Counted from the stretch's first letter, positions 12,037-24,999 are shown. The stretch is 64,000 bases of DNA from Coriaria nepalensis (GCA_027186245.1 CP114481.1:27683501-27747500), one strand, 5' to 3'. The notes: a model not told the origin generated them from the sequence alone. Numbers and translations: made by a program.

Positions 12037-14576
12037 TTCGTGCATAACTTGCAGTTGATCTATTGAAGGCAACTATGCATTTACTTAGCATTAAAATCAC
12101 GTCATTGAGGCTCTTCTAGTCACTAAATCATTATAAATGAATTCGAACGAATTATATTTTTGCCCTTCAAACATGATTTTCTTTCATAACCTGCAATTAC
12201 TCTATTGAATACAACAATGCATTATTTTAGCCTTAAAGAGCATATTATTCAGTCTTTTCAGATTATTAAATTGTTTGAAAGCACTTCGAACTAATTTTAT
12301 TTTACCATTTAAAACACGACTTTCGTGCATAACTTGCAATTGATCTACTGAAGGCAACTATGCATTTTTTTCAGTGATGAAGTCATATTATTGCATCCCT
12401 TTTACTCATTAAATCATTCTAAATCACTTCAGAAGAAATTCATTTTTTAAACATGACTTTCGTGCATAACTTGTAGTTGATCTATTGAAGGCAACTATGC
12501 ATTTACTTAGCATTAAAATCACATCATTGAGGCTCTTCTAGTCACTAAATCATTATAAATGAATTCGAACGAATTATATTTTTGCCCTTCAAACATGATT
12601 TTCTTACATAACCTGCAATTAATCTATTGAATACAACAATGCATTATTTTAGCCTTAAAGAGCATATTATTCAGTCTTTTCGGATCATTAAATTGTTTGA
12701 CAGCACTTCGAACTAATTTTATTTTACCATTTTAAACACGACTTTCATGCATAACTTGCAATTGATCTATTGAAAGCAACTATGCATTTTTTTAGTGTTA
12801 AAGTCATATTATTGCATCTCTTTTACTCATTAAATCATTCTAAATCACTTCAGATGAAATTCACCTTTTAAACATGACTTTCGTGCATAACTTGCAGTTG
12901 ATCTATTGAAGGCAACTATGCATTTACTTAGCATTAGAATCATGTCATTGAGGCTCTTCTAGTCACTAAATCATTATAAATGAATTCGAACGAATTATAT
13001 TTTTGCCCTTCAAACATGATTTTCTTACATAACCTGCAATTACTCTATTGAATACAACAATGCATTATTTTAGCCTTAAAGAGCATATTATTCAGTCTTT
13101 TCGGATCATTAAATTGTTTGAAAGCACTTCGAACTAATTCTATTTTACCATTTAAAACACGATTTCATGCATAACTTGCAATTGATCTACTGAAGGGACC
13201 TATGCATTTTTTTAGTGTTAAAGTCATATTATTGCATCTCTTTTACTCATTAAATCATTCTAAATCATTTCAGATGAAATTCACCGTTTAAACATGACTT
13301 TCGTGCATAACTTGCAGTTGATCTATTGAAGGCAACTATACATTTACTTAGAGTTAAAATCATGTCATTGAGGCTCTTCTAGTCATTAAATCATTATAAA
13401 TGAATTCGAACGAATTATATTTTTGCCCGTCAAACTGATTTTCTTACATAACCTGCAATTAATCTACTGAATACAACAATGCATTATTTTAGCCTTAAAG
13501 ACCATATCATTCAGTCTTTTCCGATCATTAAATTGTTTGAAAGCACTTCGAACTAATTCTATTTTCGCATTTAAAACACGACTTTCATGCATAATTTGCA
13601 ATTGATCTACTGAAGGCAACTATGCATTTTTTTTATTGTTAAAGTCATATTATTGCATCTCTTTTACTCATTAAATCATTCTAAATCATTTCGGATGAAA
13701 TTCACCTTTTAAACATGACTTTCGTGCATAACTTGTAGTTGATCTATTGAAGGCAACTATACATTTACTTAGAGTTAAAATCATGTCATTGAGGCTCTTC
13801 TAGTCATTAAATCATTCTAAATGAATTCGAACGAATTATATTTTTGCCCTTCAAACATGCTTTTCTTACATAACTTGAAATTAATCTATTGAAGACAACA
13901 ATGCATTATTTTAGCCTTAAAGAGCATAGCATTCAGTCTTTTGATATCATTAAATTGTTTGAAAGCACCTCGCACTAATTCTATTTTTGGATTTAAAACA
14001 CAACTTTCATGCATAACTTGCCATTGATCTACTGATGGCAACTATGCATTTTTTTAGTGTTAAAGTCATATTATTGCATCTCTTTTACTCATTAAATCAT
14101 TCTAAATCACTTCAGACGAAATTCACCTTTTAAACATGACTTTCATGCATAACTTGCAGTTGATTTATTGAAGGCAACTATACATTTACTTAGCCTTAAA
14201 ATCATGTCATTGAGGCTCTTCTAGCCATTAAATCATTATAAACAAATTCGAACGACTCATATTTTTGCCCTTCAAACATGATTTTCTTACATAACCTGCA
14301 ATTAATCTATTGAATACAACAATGCATTATTTTAGCCTTAAAGAGCATATTATTCAGTCTTTTCGGATCATTAAATTGTTTGAAAGCACTTCGAACTAAG
14401 TCTATTTTCGCATTTAAAACACGACTTTCATGCATAACTTGCAATTGATCTACTGAAGGCAACTATGCATTTTTTTAGTGATGAAGTCATATTATTGCAT
14501 CCCTTTTACTCATTAAATCATTCTAAATCGCTTCAGACGAAATTCACCTTTTAAACATGACTTTCGTGCATAACTT
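12037..14576. repeat. 6-unit higher-order repeat, copy 2
   Basis: Second tandem copy of the 9.51-12.04 kb block. The match ends near 14,576, where cagttgatttattgaaagc replaces cagttgatctattgaaggc. The stretch just before the end (atcgcttcagacg at about 14.53 kb) matches the end of copy 1 at about 12.0 kb. This places the crossover in S2 and supports a tandem duplication by unequal exchange between units six apart. Confidence 0.85.
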
Positions 14577-15699
14577 GCAGTTGATTTATTGAAAGCAACT
14601 ATACATTTACTTAGCCTTAAAATCATGTCATTGAGGCTCTTCTAGCCATTATATCATTATAAACGAATTCGAAGGAATCATATTTTTGCCATTCAAACAT
14701 GATTTTCTTACATAACCTGCAATTTATCTATTTGATACAAAAATGCATTATTTTAGCCTTAAAGAGCATATCATTCAGTCTTTTCGGATCATTAAATTGT
14801 TTGGAAGCACTTCGAACTAAATCTATTTTTGCATTTAAAACACGACTTTCATGCATAATTTGCAATTGATCTACTGATGGCAACTATGCATTTTTTTTGT
14901 GTTATAAGTCATATTATTGCATCTCGTTTAGTCAGTAAATCATTCGAAATCACTTCAGATGAAATTCAGCTTTTAAACATGACTTTCGTGCATAACTTGC
15001 AGTTGATCTATTAAAGGAAACTATACATTTACTTAGCCTTAAAATCATGTCATTGAGGCTCTTCTAGTCGTTAAATCATTATAAATGAATTCGAACAAAT
15101 CATATTTTTACCCTTCAAACATGATTCTCTTACATAACTTGCAATTAATCTATTGAAGATAACAATGCATTATTTTTGCCTTAAAGAGCATATCATTCAG
15201 TCTTTTGATATCATTAAATTGTATGACAGTACTTCGAACTAATTCTCTTTTTGCATTTAAAACACGACTGTCATGCATAACTTGCAATTGATCTTCTGAA
15301 GGCAACTAAGCATTTTTTTTAATGTTAAAGTCATATTATTGCATCTCTTTTACTCATTAAATCATTCTAAATACCTTAAGAAGAAATTCACCTTTTAAAC
15401 ATGACTTTCGTGCATAACTTGCAGTTGATCTATTGAAAGCAACTATGCATTTACTTAGCCTTAAAATCATGTCCTTGAGGCTCTTCTAGCCATTAAATCA
15501 TTATAAATGAATTCTGACGAATCATATTTTTGCCCTTCAAACATGATTTTCTTACATAACCTGCAATTTATCTATTGAATACAAAAATGCATTATTTTAG
15601 CCTTAAAGAGGATATCATTCAGTCTTTTCAGATCATTAAATTGTTTGGAAGCACTTTGAACTAATTCTATTTTTGCATTTAAAACACGACTTTCCTGCA

Positions 15700-15985
15700 T
15701 AACTTGCAATTGATCTACTGATGGCAACTATGCATTTTTTTTTCTATTAAAGTCATATTATTGCATCTCGTTTACTTAGTAAATTATTCTAAATCACTTC
15801 AGACGAAATTCGGCTTTTAAACATGACTGTCGTGCATAATTTGCAGTTGATGTATTAAAGGCAACTATACATTTACTTGGCCATAAAATCATGTCATTGA
15901 GGCTCTTCTAGTCATTAAATCATTATCAATGAATTCGAACGAATTATATTTTTGCCCTTCAAACATGATTTTCTTACATAACCTG
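15700..15985. repeat. Variant S2-S3 segment copied at about 16,965-17,250
   Basis: An unusual combination (tctcgtttacttagtaaattattc, split here as tctcgtttacttag and taaattattc; attcggctttta; gactgtcgtgcataattt; gttgatgtattaaagg; acttggccataaaatc) occurs here and about 1,265 bp (3 units plus 2 bases) later. Flanking S1 and downstream S3 sequences differ, so the copied tract is less than one full unit. This favours gene conversion or a short double exchange over a whole-unit duplication. Confidence 0.7.
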
Positions 15986-16964
15986 CAATTAATCTATTGA
16001 AGACAACAATGCATTATTTTAGCCTTAGAGAGCATATCATTTAGTCTTTTCAGATCATTAAATTGTTTGAAAGCATTTCGAACTAATTCTATTCTCGCAT
16101 TTAAAACACGACTTTCAAGCATAACTTGCAATTGATCTACTGAAGGCAACTATGCATTTTTTTAGTGTTAAAGTCATATTATTGCATCTCTTTTACTCAT
16201 TAAATCATTTTAAATCACTTCAGACGAAATTCACCTTTTAAACATGACTTTCGTGCATAACTTGCAGTTGATCAATTTAAGGCAACTATACATTTACTTA
16301 GCCTTAAAATCATGTCACTGAGGCTCTTTTAGTCATTAAATCATTATGAATGAATTCGAACGAATAATATTTTTGCCCTTCAAACATGATTCTCTTACAT
16401 AACTTGCAATTAATCTATTGAAGATAACAATGCATTATTTTTGCCTTAAAGAGCATATCATTCAGTCTTTTGATATCATTAAATTGTATGACAGTACTTC
16501 GAACTAATTCTATTTTTGCATTTAAAACATGACTGTCATGCATAACTTGCAATTGATCTACTGAAGGCAACTAAGCATTTTTTTTAATGTTAAAGTCATA
16601 TTCTTGTATCTCTTTTACTCATTAAATCAGTCTAAATCACTTCAGACGAAATTCACCTTTTAAACATGACTTTCGTGCATAACTTGCAGTTGATCTATTG
16701 AAAGCAACTCTGCATTTACTTAGCCTTAAAATCATGTCATTGAGGCTCTTCTAGCCATTAAATCATTATAACTGAATTCGAACGAATCATATTTTTGCCA
16801 TTCAAACATTATTTTCTTACATAACCTGGAATTAATCTATTGAAGACAACAATGCATTATTTTTGCCTTAAAGAGCATATCATTCAATCTTTTGATATCA
16901 TTAAATTGTTTGAAAGCACTTCGAACTAATTCTATTTTTGCATTTAAACCACGACATTCATGCA

Positions 16965-17250
16965 TAACTTGCAATTGATCTACTGATGGCAACTATGCAT
17001 TTTTTTTTCTGTTAAAGTCATATTATTGCATCTCGTTTACTTAGTAAATTATTCTAAATCACTTCAGACGAAATTCGGCTTTTAAACATGACTGTCGTGC
17101 ATAATTTGCAGTTGATGTATTAAAGGCAACTATACATTTACTTGGCCATAAAATCATGTCATTGAGGCTCTTCTAGTCATTAAATCATTATAAATGAATT
17201 CGAACGAATTATATTTTTGCCCTTCAAACATGATTTTCTTACATAACCTG
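16965..17250. repeat. Second copy of the 15.70-15.99 kb variant segment
   Basis: Partner of the segment at 15,700-15,985 with the same set of rare variants. It lies directly upstream of the 285 bp deletion unit, at the start of the rearranged boundary between type A and type B units. Confidence 0.7.
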
Positions 17251-17270
17251 CAATTACTCTATTGAATACA

Positions 17271-17555
17271 ACAATGCATTATTTTAGCCTTAAAGAGCAT
17301 ATCATTAAGTCTTTTCAGATCATTAAATTGTTTGAAAGCACTTCGAACTAATTCTATTTTCGCATTTAAAACACGACTTTCATGCATAACTTGCAATTGA
17401 TCTACTGAAGGCAACTATGCATTTTTTTTGCCTTAAAATCATGTCACTGAGGTTCTTTTAGTCATTAAATCGTTATAAATGAATTCGAACGAATAATATT
17501 TTTGCCCTTCAAACATGATTTCCTTACATAACCTGCAATTAATCTATTGAAGACA
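17271..17555. repeat. Shortened unit (285 bp): one S2-length lost
   Basis: The landmark acaatgcatt is at 17,271 and next at 17,556. The spacing of 285 bp equals 421 minus 136, the exact length of S2. At about 17,421-17,442 the S2 opening (actatgcattttttt) runs straight into the S3 text gccttaaaatcatgtcactg. The join sits at the shared start of S2 and S3, as expected for unequal exchange between the two sub-repeats in register. The following S3 has ggttctttta, a variant close to one about 1.1 kb upstream. Confidence 0.9.
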
Positions 17556-18280
17556 ACAATGCATTATTTTAGCCTTAGAGAGCATATCATTCAGTCTTTT
17601 CAGATCATTAAATTGTTTGAAAGCACTTCGAACTAATTCTATTCTCGCATTTAAAACACGACTTTCAAGCAAAACTTGCAATTGATCTACTGAAGGCAAC
17701 TATGCATTTTTTTAATGTTAAAGTCATATTATTGCATCTCTTTTACTCATTAAATCATTTTAAATCACTTTAGATGAAATTCACCTTTTAAACATGACTT
17801 TCGTGCATAACTTGCCGTTGATCTATTGAAGGCAACTATACATTTACTTAGCCTTAAAATCATGTCACTGAGGCTCTTCTAGTCGTTAAATCATTATAAA
17901 TGAATTCGAACAAATAATATTTTTACCCTTCAAACATGATTTTCTTACATAACCTGCAATTAATCTGTTGAATACAACAATGCATTATTTTAACCTTAAA
18001 GAGCATATCATTCTCTCTTTTGATATCATTAAATTGTTTGGAAGCACTTCGAACTAATTCTATTATTGCATTTAAAACACGACTTTCATGCATAACTTGC
18101 AATTGATCTCTTGAAAGCAACTATGCATTTTTTTAGTGTTAAAGTCATATTATTGCATCTCTTTTACTCATTAAATCATTCTAAATCACTTCAGACGAAA
18201 TTCGCCTTTTAAACATGACTTTCGTGCATAACTTGCAGTTGATCTATTGAAGACAACTATCCATTTACTTAGCCTTAAAA

Positions 18281-18508
18281 TCATGTCATTGAGGCTCTTC
18301 TAGTCATTAAATCATTATAAATTAATTCGAACGAATTATATTTTTGTCCTTCAAACATGATTTGCTTACATAACCTGCAATTAATCGATTGAATACAACA
18401 ATGCATTATTTTAGCCTTAAAGAGCATATTATTCAGTCTTTTCAGAACATTATATTGTTTGGAAGCACTTCGAACATGCATAACTTGCAATTGATCTACT
18501 GAAAGCAA
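18281..18508. repeat. S3-S1 stretch with a 33 bp deletion in S1
   Basis: At 18,471-18,485 the text reads cttcgaacatgcataac. The 33 bases normally lying between cgaac and atgcataac are absent. The S3 just upstream is the first with full type B bases (aaattaattcg, ttgtcc, atttgctt). The minus-strand frame stays open across it only because 33 is a multiple of three and tcgattg replaces tctattg; it is not a gene. Confidence 0.85.
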
Positions 18509-18785
18509 CTATGCATTTTTTTAGTGTTAAAGTCATATTATTGCATCTCTTTTACTCATTAAATCATTTTAAATCACTTCAGACGAAATTCGCCTTTTAA
18601 ACATGACTTTCGTGCATAACTTGCAGTTGATCTATTGAAGACAACTATCCATTTACTTAGCCTTAAAATCATGTCATTGAGGCTCTTCTAGCCATTATAT
18701 AACTATAAACGAATTCGAACGAATCATATTTTTGCCCTTCAAACATGATTTGCTTACACAACCTGCAATTAATCTATTGAATACA

Positions 18786-18910
18786 ACAATGCATTATTTT
18801 GATATCATTAAATTGTTTGAAAGCACTTCGAACTAATTCTACTATTGCATTTAAAACACGACTTTCATGCATAACTTGCAATTGATCTACTGAAGGCAAC
18901 TATGCATTTT
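18786..18910. repeat. S1 with a 30 bp deletion
   Basis: At about 18,791-18,806 the text reads gcattattttgatatc. The normal 30 bases from agcc to the second tttt are missing, and both ends of the loss have a tttt, so slippage or short-homology repair is likely. The S3 upstream (18.69-18.77 kb) is an A/B hybrid: it has the EcoRI site at 18,711 and ttgccc like type A, but atttgctt like type B. Confidence 0.85.
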
Positions 18911-19102
18911 TTTTAGTGTTAAAGTCATATTATTGCATCTCTTTTACTCATTAAATCATTCTGTATCACTTCAGACGAAATTCGCCTTTTAAACATGACT
19001 TTCGTGCATAACTTGCAGTTGATCTATTGAAGGCAACTATACATTTACTTAGCCTTAAAATCATGTCATTGAGGCTCTTCTAGTCATTAAATCATTATAA
19101 AT

Positions 19103-19118
19103 TAATTCGAACGAATTA
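19103..19118. other. Representative S3 dyad (7 bp arms, 2 bp spacer)
   Basis: In type B units S3 contains taattcg-aa-cgaatta, an inverted repeat with 7 bp arms. In type A units the first base of the left arm is g (gaattcg-aa-cgaatta), so the perfect arms are 6 bp. S1 and S2 have weaker versions at the aligned place (cttcgaacta, ttcagacga). The motif repeats once per 421 bp. It could be a binding site for a dimeric protein or simply chance in AT-rich DNA. Confidence 0.6.
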
Positions 19119-19859
19119 TATTTTTGTCCTTCAAACATGATTTGCTTACATAACCTGCAATTAATCTATTGAATACAACAATGTATTATTTTAGCCTTAA
19201 AGAGCATATCATTCAGTCTTTTGATATCATTAAATTGTTTGAAAGCACTTCGAACTAATTCTATTATTGCATTTAAAACACGACTTTCATGCATAACTTG
19301 CAATTGATCTACTGAAGGCAACTATGCATTTTTTTAGTGTTAAAGTGATATTATTGCATCTCTTTTACTCATTAAATCATTCTAAATCACTTCAGACGAA
19401 ATTCGCCTTTTAGACATGACCTTCGTGCATAACTTGCAGTTGATCTATTGAAAGCAACTATCCATTTACTTAGCCTTAAAATCATGTCATTGAGGCTCTT
19501 CTAGTCATTAAATCATTATAAATTAATTCGAACGAATTATATTTTTGTCCTTCAAACATGATTTGCTTACATAACCTACAATTAATCTATTGAAGACAAC
19601 AATGCATTATTTTAGCCTTAAAGAGCATATCATTCAGTCTTTTGATATCATTAAATTGTTTGAAAGCACTTCGAACTAATTCTACTATTCCATTTAAAAC
19701 ACGACTTTCATGCATAACTTGCAATTGATCTACTGAAGGCAACTATGCATTTTTTTAGTGTTAAAGTCATATTATTGCATCTCTTTTACTCATTAAATCA
19801 TTCTAAATCACTTCAGACGAAATTCGCCATTTAAACATGACCTTCGTGCATAACTTGCA

Positions 19860-22800
19860 GTTGATCTATTGGAGGCAATTATACATTTACTTAGCCTTAA
19901 ATCATGTCATTGAGGCTCTTCTAGTAATTAAATCATTATAAATTAATTCAAACGAATTATATTTTTGTCCTTCAAACCTGATTTGCTTACATAACCTACA
20001 ATTAATCTATTGAATACAACAATGCTTTATTTTAGCCTTAAAGAGCATATCATTCAGTCTTTTGATATCATTAAATTGTTTGAAAGCACTTCGAACTAAT
20101 TCTATTATTGCATTAAAAACACGACCTTCATGCATAACTTGCAATTGATCTACTGAAGGCAACTATGCATATTTTTAGTGTTAAAGTGATATTATTGCAT
20201 CTCTTTTACTCATTAAATCATTCTAAATCACTTCAGACGAAATTCACCTTTTAAACATGACCTTCGTGCATAACTTGCAGTTGATCTATTGAAGGGAACT
20301 ATACATTTACTTAGCCTTAAAATCATGTCATTGAGGCTCTTCTAGTCATTAAATCATTATAAATTAATTCGAACGAATTATATTTTTGTTTTTCAAACAT
20401 GATTTGCTTACATAACCTTCAATTAATCTATTGAATACAACAATGCATTATTTTAGCCTTAAGGAGCATATCATTCAGTCTTTTGATATCATTAAATTGT
20501 TTGAAAGCACTTCGAACTAATTCTATTATTGCCTTTAAAACACGACTTTCATGCATAACTTGCAATTGATCTACTGAAGGCAACTATGCATTTTTTTAGT
20601 GTTAAAGTCATATTATTGCATCTCTTTTACTCATTAAATCATTCTAAATCACTTCAGACGAAATTCGCCTTTTAAACATGACCTTCGTGCATAACTTGCA
20701 GTTGTCTATTGAAGGCAACTATACATTTACTTAGCCTTAAAATCATGTCATTGAGGCTCTTCTAGTCATTAAATCATTATAAATTAATTCGAACGAATTA
20801 TATTTTTGTCCTTCAAACATGATTTGCTTACATAACCTGCAATTAATCTATTGAATACAACAATGCATTATTTTAGCCTTAAGGAGCATATCATTCAGTC
20901 TTTTGATATCATTAAATTGTTATAAAGCACTTCGAACTAATTCTATTATTGCATTTAAAACACGACTTTCATGCATAACTTGCAAATGATCTACTGAAGG
21001 CAACTATGCATTTTTTTAGTGTTAAAGTGATATTATTGCATCTCTTTTACTCATTAAATCCTTCTAAATCACTTCAGACGAAATTCGCCTTTTAAACATG
21101 ACTTTCGTGCATAACTTGCAGTTGATCTATTGAAGGCAATTATACATTTACTTAGCCTTAAATCATGTCATTGAGGCTCTTCTAGTCATTAAATCATTAT
21201 AAATTAATTCGAACGAATTATTTTTTTGTCCTTCAAACCTGATTTGCTTACATAACCTACAATTAATCTATTGAGTACAACAATGCATTATTTTAGCCTC
21301 AAGGAGCATATCATTCAGTCTTTTGATATCATTAAATTGTTTGAAAGCACTTCGAACAAATTCTATTATTGCCTTTAAAACACGACTTTCATGGATAACT
21401 TGCAATTGATCTACTGAAGGCAACTATGCATTTTTTTAGTGTTAAAGTCATATTATTGCATCTCTTTTACTCATTAAATCATTCCAAATCACTTCAGACG
21501 AAATTCGCCTTCTAAACATGACCTTCGTGCATAACTTGCAGTTGTCTATTGAAGGCAACTATACATTTACTTAGCCATAAAATCATGTCATTGAGGCTCT
21601 TCTAGTCATTAAATCATTATAAATTAATTCGAACGAATTATATTTTTGTCCTTCAAACATGATTTGCTTACATAACCTGCAATTAATCTATTGAATACAA
21701 CAATGCATTACTTTAGCCTTAAGGAGCATATCATTCAGTGTTTTGATATCATTAAATTGTTATAGAGCACTTCGAACTAATTCTATTATTGCATTTAAAA
21801 CACGACTTTCATGCATAACTTGCAATTGATCTACTGAATGCAACTATGCATTTTTTTAGTGTTAAAGTGATATTATTGCATCTCTTTTACTCATTAAATC
21901 CTTCTAAATCACTTCAGACGAAATTCGCCTTTTAAACATGACCTTCAGGCATAACTTGCAGTTGATCTATTGAAGGCAACTATACATTTACTTAGCCTTA
22001 AAATCATGTCATTAAGGCTCTTCTAGTCATTAAATCATTATAAATTAATTCGAACGAATTATATTTTTGTCCTTCAAACATGATTTGCTTACATAACCTG
22101 CAATTAATCTATTGAATACAACAATGCATTATTTTAGCCTTAAGGAGCATATCATTCAGTCTTTTGATATCATTAAATTGTTTGAAAGCACTTCCAACTA
22201 ATTCTATTATTGCATTCAAAACACGACTTTCATGCATAACTTCCAATTGATCTACTGAAGGCAACTATGCATTTTTTTAGTGTTAAAGTGATATTATTGC
22301 ATCTCTTTTACTCATTAAATCATTCTAAATCACTTCAGACGAAATTCGCCTTTTAAACATGACTTTCGTGCATAACTTGCAGTTGATCTATTGAAGGCAA
22401 TTATACATTTACTTAGCCTTAAATCATGTCATTGAGGCTCTTCTAGTCATTAAATCATTATAAATTAATTCGAACGAATTATTTTTTTGTCCTTCAAACC
22501 TGATTTGCTTACATAACCTACAATTAATCTATTGAATACAACAATGCATTATTTTAGCCTTAAAGAGCATATCATTCACTCTTTTGATATCATTAAATTG
22601 TTTGAAAGCACTTCGAACTAATTCTATTATTGCATTAAAAACACGACTTTCATGCATAACTTGCAATTGATCTACTGAAGGCAACTATGCATTTTTTTAG
22701 TGTTAAAGTGATATTATTGCATCTCTTTTACTCATTAAATCATTCTAAATCACTTCAGACGAAATTCGCCTTTTAAACATGACCTTCGTGCAAAACTTGC

Positions 22801-24300
22801 AGTTGATCTATTGAGGGCAACTATACTTTTACTTAGCCTTAAAATCATGTCATTAAGGCTCTTCTAGTCATTAAATCATTATAAATGAATTCGAACGAAT
22901 TATATTTTTGCCCTTCAAACATGATTTTCTTACATAACTTGCAATTAATCTATTGAAGACAACAATGCATTATTTTAGCCTTAAAGTGCATATCATTCAA
23001 TCTTTTTATTATCATTAAATTGTTTCAAAGCACTTCGAACTAATTCTATTTTTGCATTTAAAACACGACTTTCATGCATAACTTGCAATTGATCTACTGA
23101 AGGCAACTATGCATTTTTTTAGTGTTAAAGTCATATTATTGCATCTCTTTTACTCATTAAATCATTCTAAATCACTTCAGACGAAATTCACCTTTTAAAC
23201 ATGACTTTCGTGCATAACTTGCAGTTGATCTATTGAAGGCAACTATACATTTACTTAGCCTTAAAATCATGTCATTGAGGCTCTTCCAGTCATTAAATCA
23301 TTATAAATTAATTCGAACGAATTATATTTTTGTCCTTCAAACATGATTTGCTTACATAACCTGCAATTAATCTATTGAATACAACAATGCATTATTTTAG
23401 CCTTAAACAGCATATCATTCAGTCTTTTGATATCATTAAATTGTTTGAAAGCACTTCGAACTAATTCTATTATTGCATTTAAAACACGACTTTCATGCAT
23501 AACTTGCAATTGATCTACTGAAGGCAACTATGCATTTTTTTAGTGTTAAAGTGATATTATTGCATCTCTTTTACTCATTAAATCATTCTAAATCACTTCA
23601 GACGAAATTCGCCTTTTAAACATGACTTTCGTGCATAACTTGCAGTTGATCTATTGAAGGCAATTATACATTTACTTAGCCTTAAATCATGTCATTGAGG
23701 CTCTTCTAGTCATTAAATCATTATAAATTAATTCGAACGAATTATTTTTTTGTCCTTCAAACCTGATTTGCTTACATAACCTACAATTAATCTATTGAAT
23801 ACAACAATGCATTATTTTAGCCTTAAAGAGCATATCATTCACTCTTTTGATATCATTAAATTGTTTGAAAGCACTTCGAACTAATTCTATTATTGCATTA
23901 AAAACACGACTTTCATGCATAACTTGCAATTGATCTACTGAAGGCAACTATGCATTTTTTTAGTTTTAAAGTGATATTATTGCATCTCTTTTACTCATTA
24001 AATCATTCTAAATCACTTCAGACGAAATTCGCCTTTTAAACATGACCTTCGTGCAAAACTTGCAGTTGATCGATTGAGGGCAACTATACTTTTACTTAGC
24101 CTTAAAATCATGTCATTAAGGCTCTTCTAGTCATTAAATCATTATAAATGAATTCGAACGAATTATATTTTTGCCCTTCAAACATGATTTTCTTACATAA
24201 CTTGCAATTAATCTATTGAAGACAACAATGCATTATTTTAGCCTTAAAGTGCATATCATTCAATCTTTTTATTATCATTAAATTGTTTCAAAGCACTTCG
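19860..24300. repeat. 3-unit higher-order repeat region (about 1,261-1,263 bp)
   Basis: A one-base deletion variant (ccttaaatcatg for ccttaaaatcatg) recurs at 19,895, 21,156, 22,417 and 23,680, spaced 1,261, 1,261 and 1,263 bp. Each time it is followed by ttcaaacctgatttgc and acctacaattaat. A second shift of two units is overlaid: gttgtctattg at about 20,702 and 21,542, and ttgttata(a/g)agcac at about 20,918 and 21,758. The tract at about 22.3-23.03 kb is repeated at about 23.56-24.3 kb, including a type A S3 unit. Confidence 0.8.
22860..23270. repeat. Type A unit embedded in the type B domain
   Basis: S3 at 22.87-22.95 kb reads aaatgaattcg (EcoRI at 22,887), ttgccc and attttctt. The next S1 has ctatttttgca, and the next S2 has gtcatatt, attcacc and gactttcg, all type A. 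It resembles units of the right flank (acttgcaattaat, gaagacaac). The copy 1,263 bp downstream (24,150) keeps the type A S3 but switches to ctattattgca and attcgcc within S1 and S2, so the A tract is shorter there. Confidence 0.75.
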
Positions 24301-24310
24301 AACTAATTCT
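24125..24310. repeat. Partial type A tract, copy of 22.86 kb
   Basis: S3 has aaatgaattcg (EcoRI at 24,150), ttgccc and attttctt, followed by the shared rare string gtgcatatcattcaatc with tttttattatc in S1. From about 24,310 the sequence is type B. A recombination point between A and B text therefore lies in the middle of S1. Confidence 0.7.
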
Positions 24311-24999
24311 ATTATTGCATTTAAAACACGACTTTCATGCATAACTTGCAATTGATCTACTGAAGGCAACTATGCATTTTTTTTAGTGTTAAAGTCATAT
24401 TATTGCATCTCTTTTACTCATTAAATCATTCTAAATCACTTCAGACGAAATTCGCCTTTTAAACATGACCGTCGTGCATAACTTGCAGTTGATCTATTGA
24501 AGGCAACTATCCATTTACTTAGCCTTAAAAGCATGTCATTGAGGCTCTTCTAGTCATTAAATCATTATAAATTAATTCGAACGGATTATATTTTTGTCCT
24601 TCAAACATGATTTGCTTACATAACCTGCAATTAATCTATTGAATACAACAATGCATTATTTTAGCCTTAAAGAGCATATCATTCAGTCTTTTGATATCAT
24701 TAAATTGTTTGAAAGCTCTTCGAACTAATTCTATTATTGCATTTAAAACACGACTTTCATGCATAACTTGCAATTGATCTACTGAAGGCAACTATGCATT
24801 TTTTTAGTGTTAAAATGATATTATTGCATCTCTTTTACTCATTAAATCATACTAAATCACTTCAGAAGAAATTCGCCTTTTAAACATGACCTTCGTGCAT
24901 AACTTGCAGTTCATCTATTGAAGGCAACTATACATTTACTTAGCCTTAAAAGCATGTCATTGAGGCTCTTCTAGTCATTAAATCATTATAAATTAATTC

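Larger units (their letters stand above)
1..18270. repeat. Left domain: type A units, heterogeneous
   Basis: Units read aaatgaattcg, ttgccc (or ttgcccgtc at about 5.4-9.3 kb) and attttctt in S3, gtcatattattg and attcacc in S2, and often cttttcagatc in S1. Neighbouring units differ by scattered substitutions more than in the centre of the window. At 0-3.75 kb only short-range sharing between adjacent units is visible, for example tccttgaggctc near 1.57 and 2.0 kb and ttaaaatcttgtc near 2.83 and 3.25 kb. Larger copied blocks start at 3.75 kb. S1 at about 18.05 kb already reads ctattattgca, so the change to type B is gradual over a few hundred bases. No gene is present. Confidence 0.85.
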
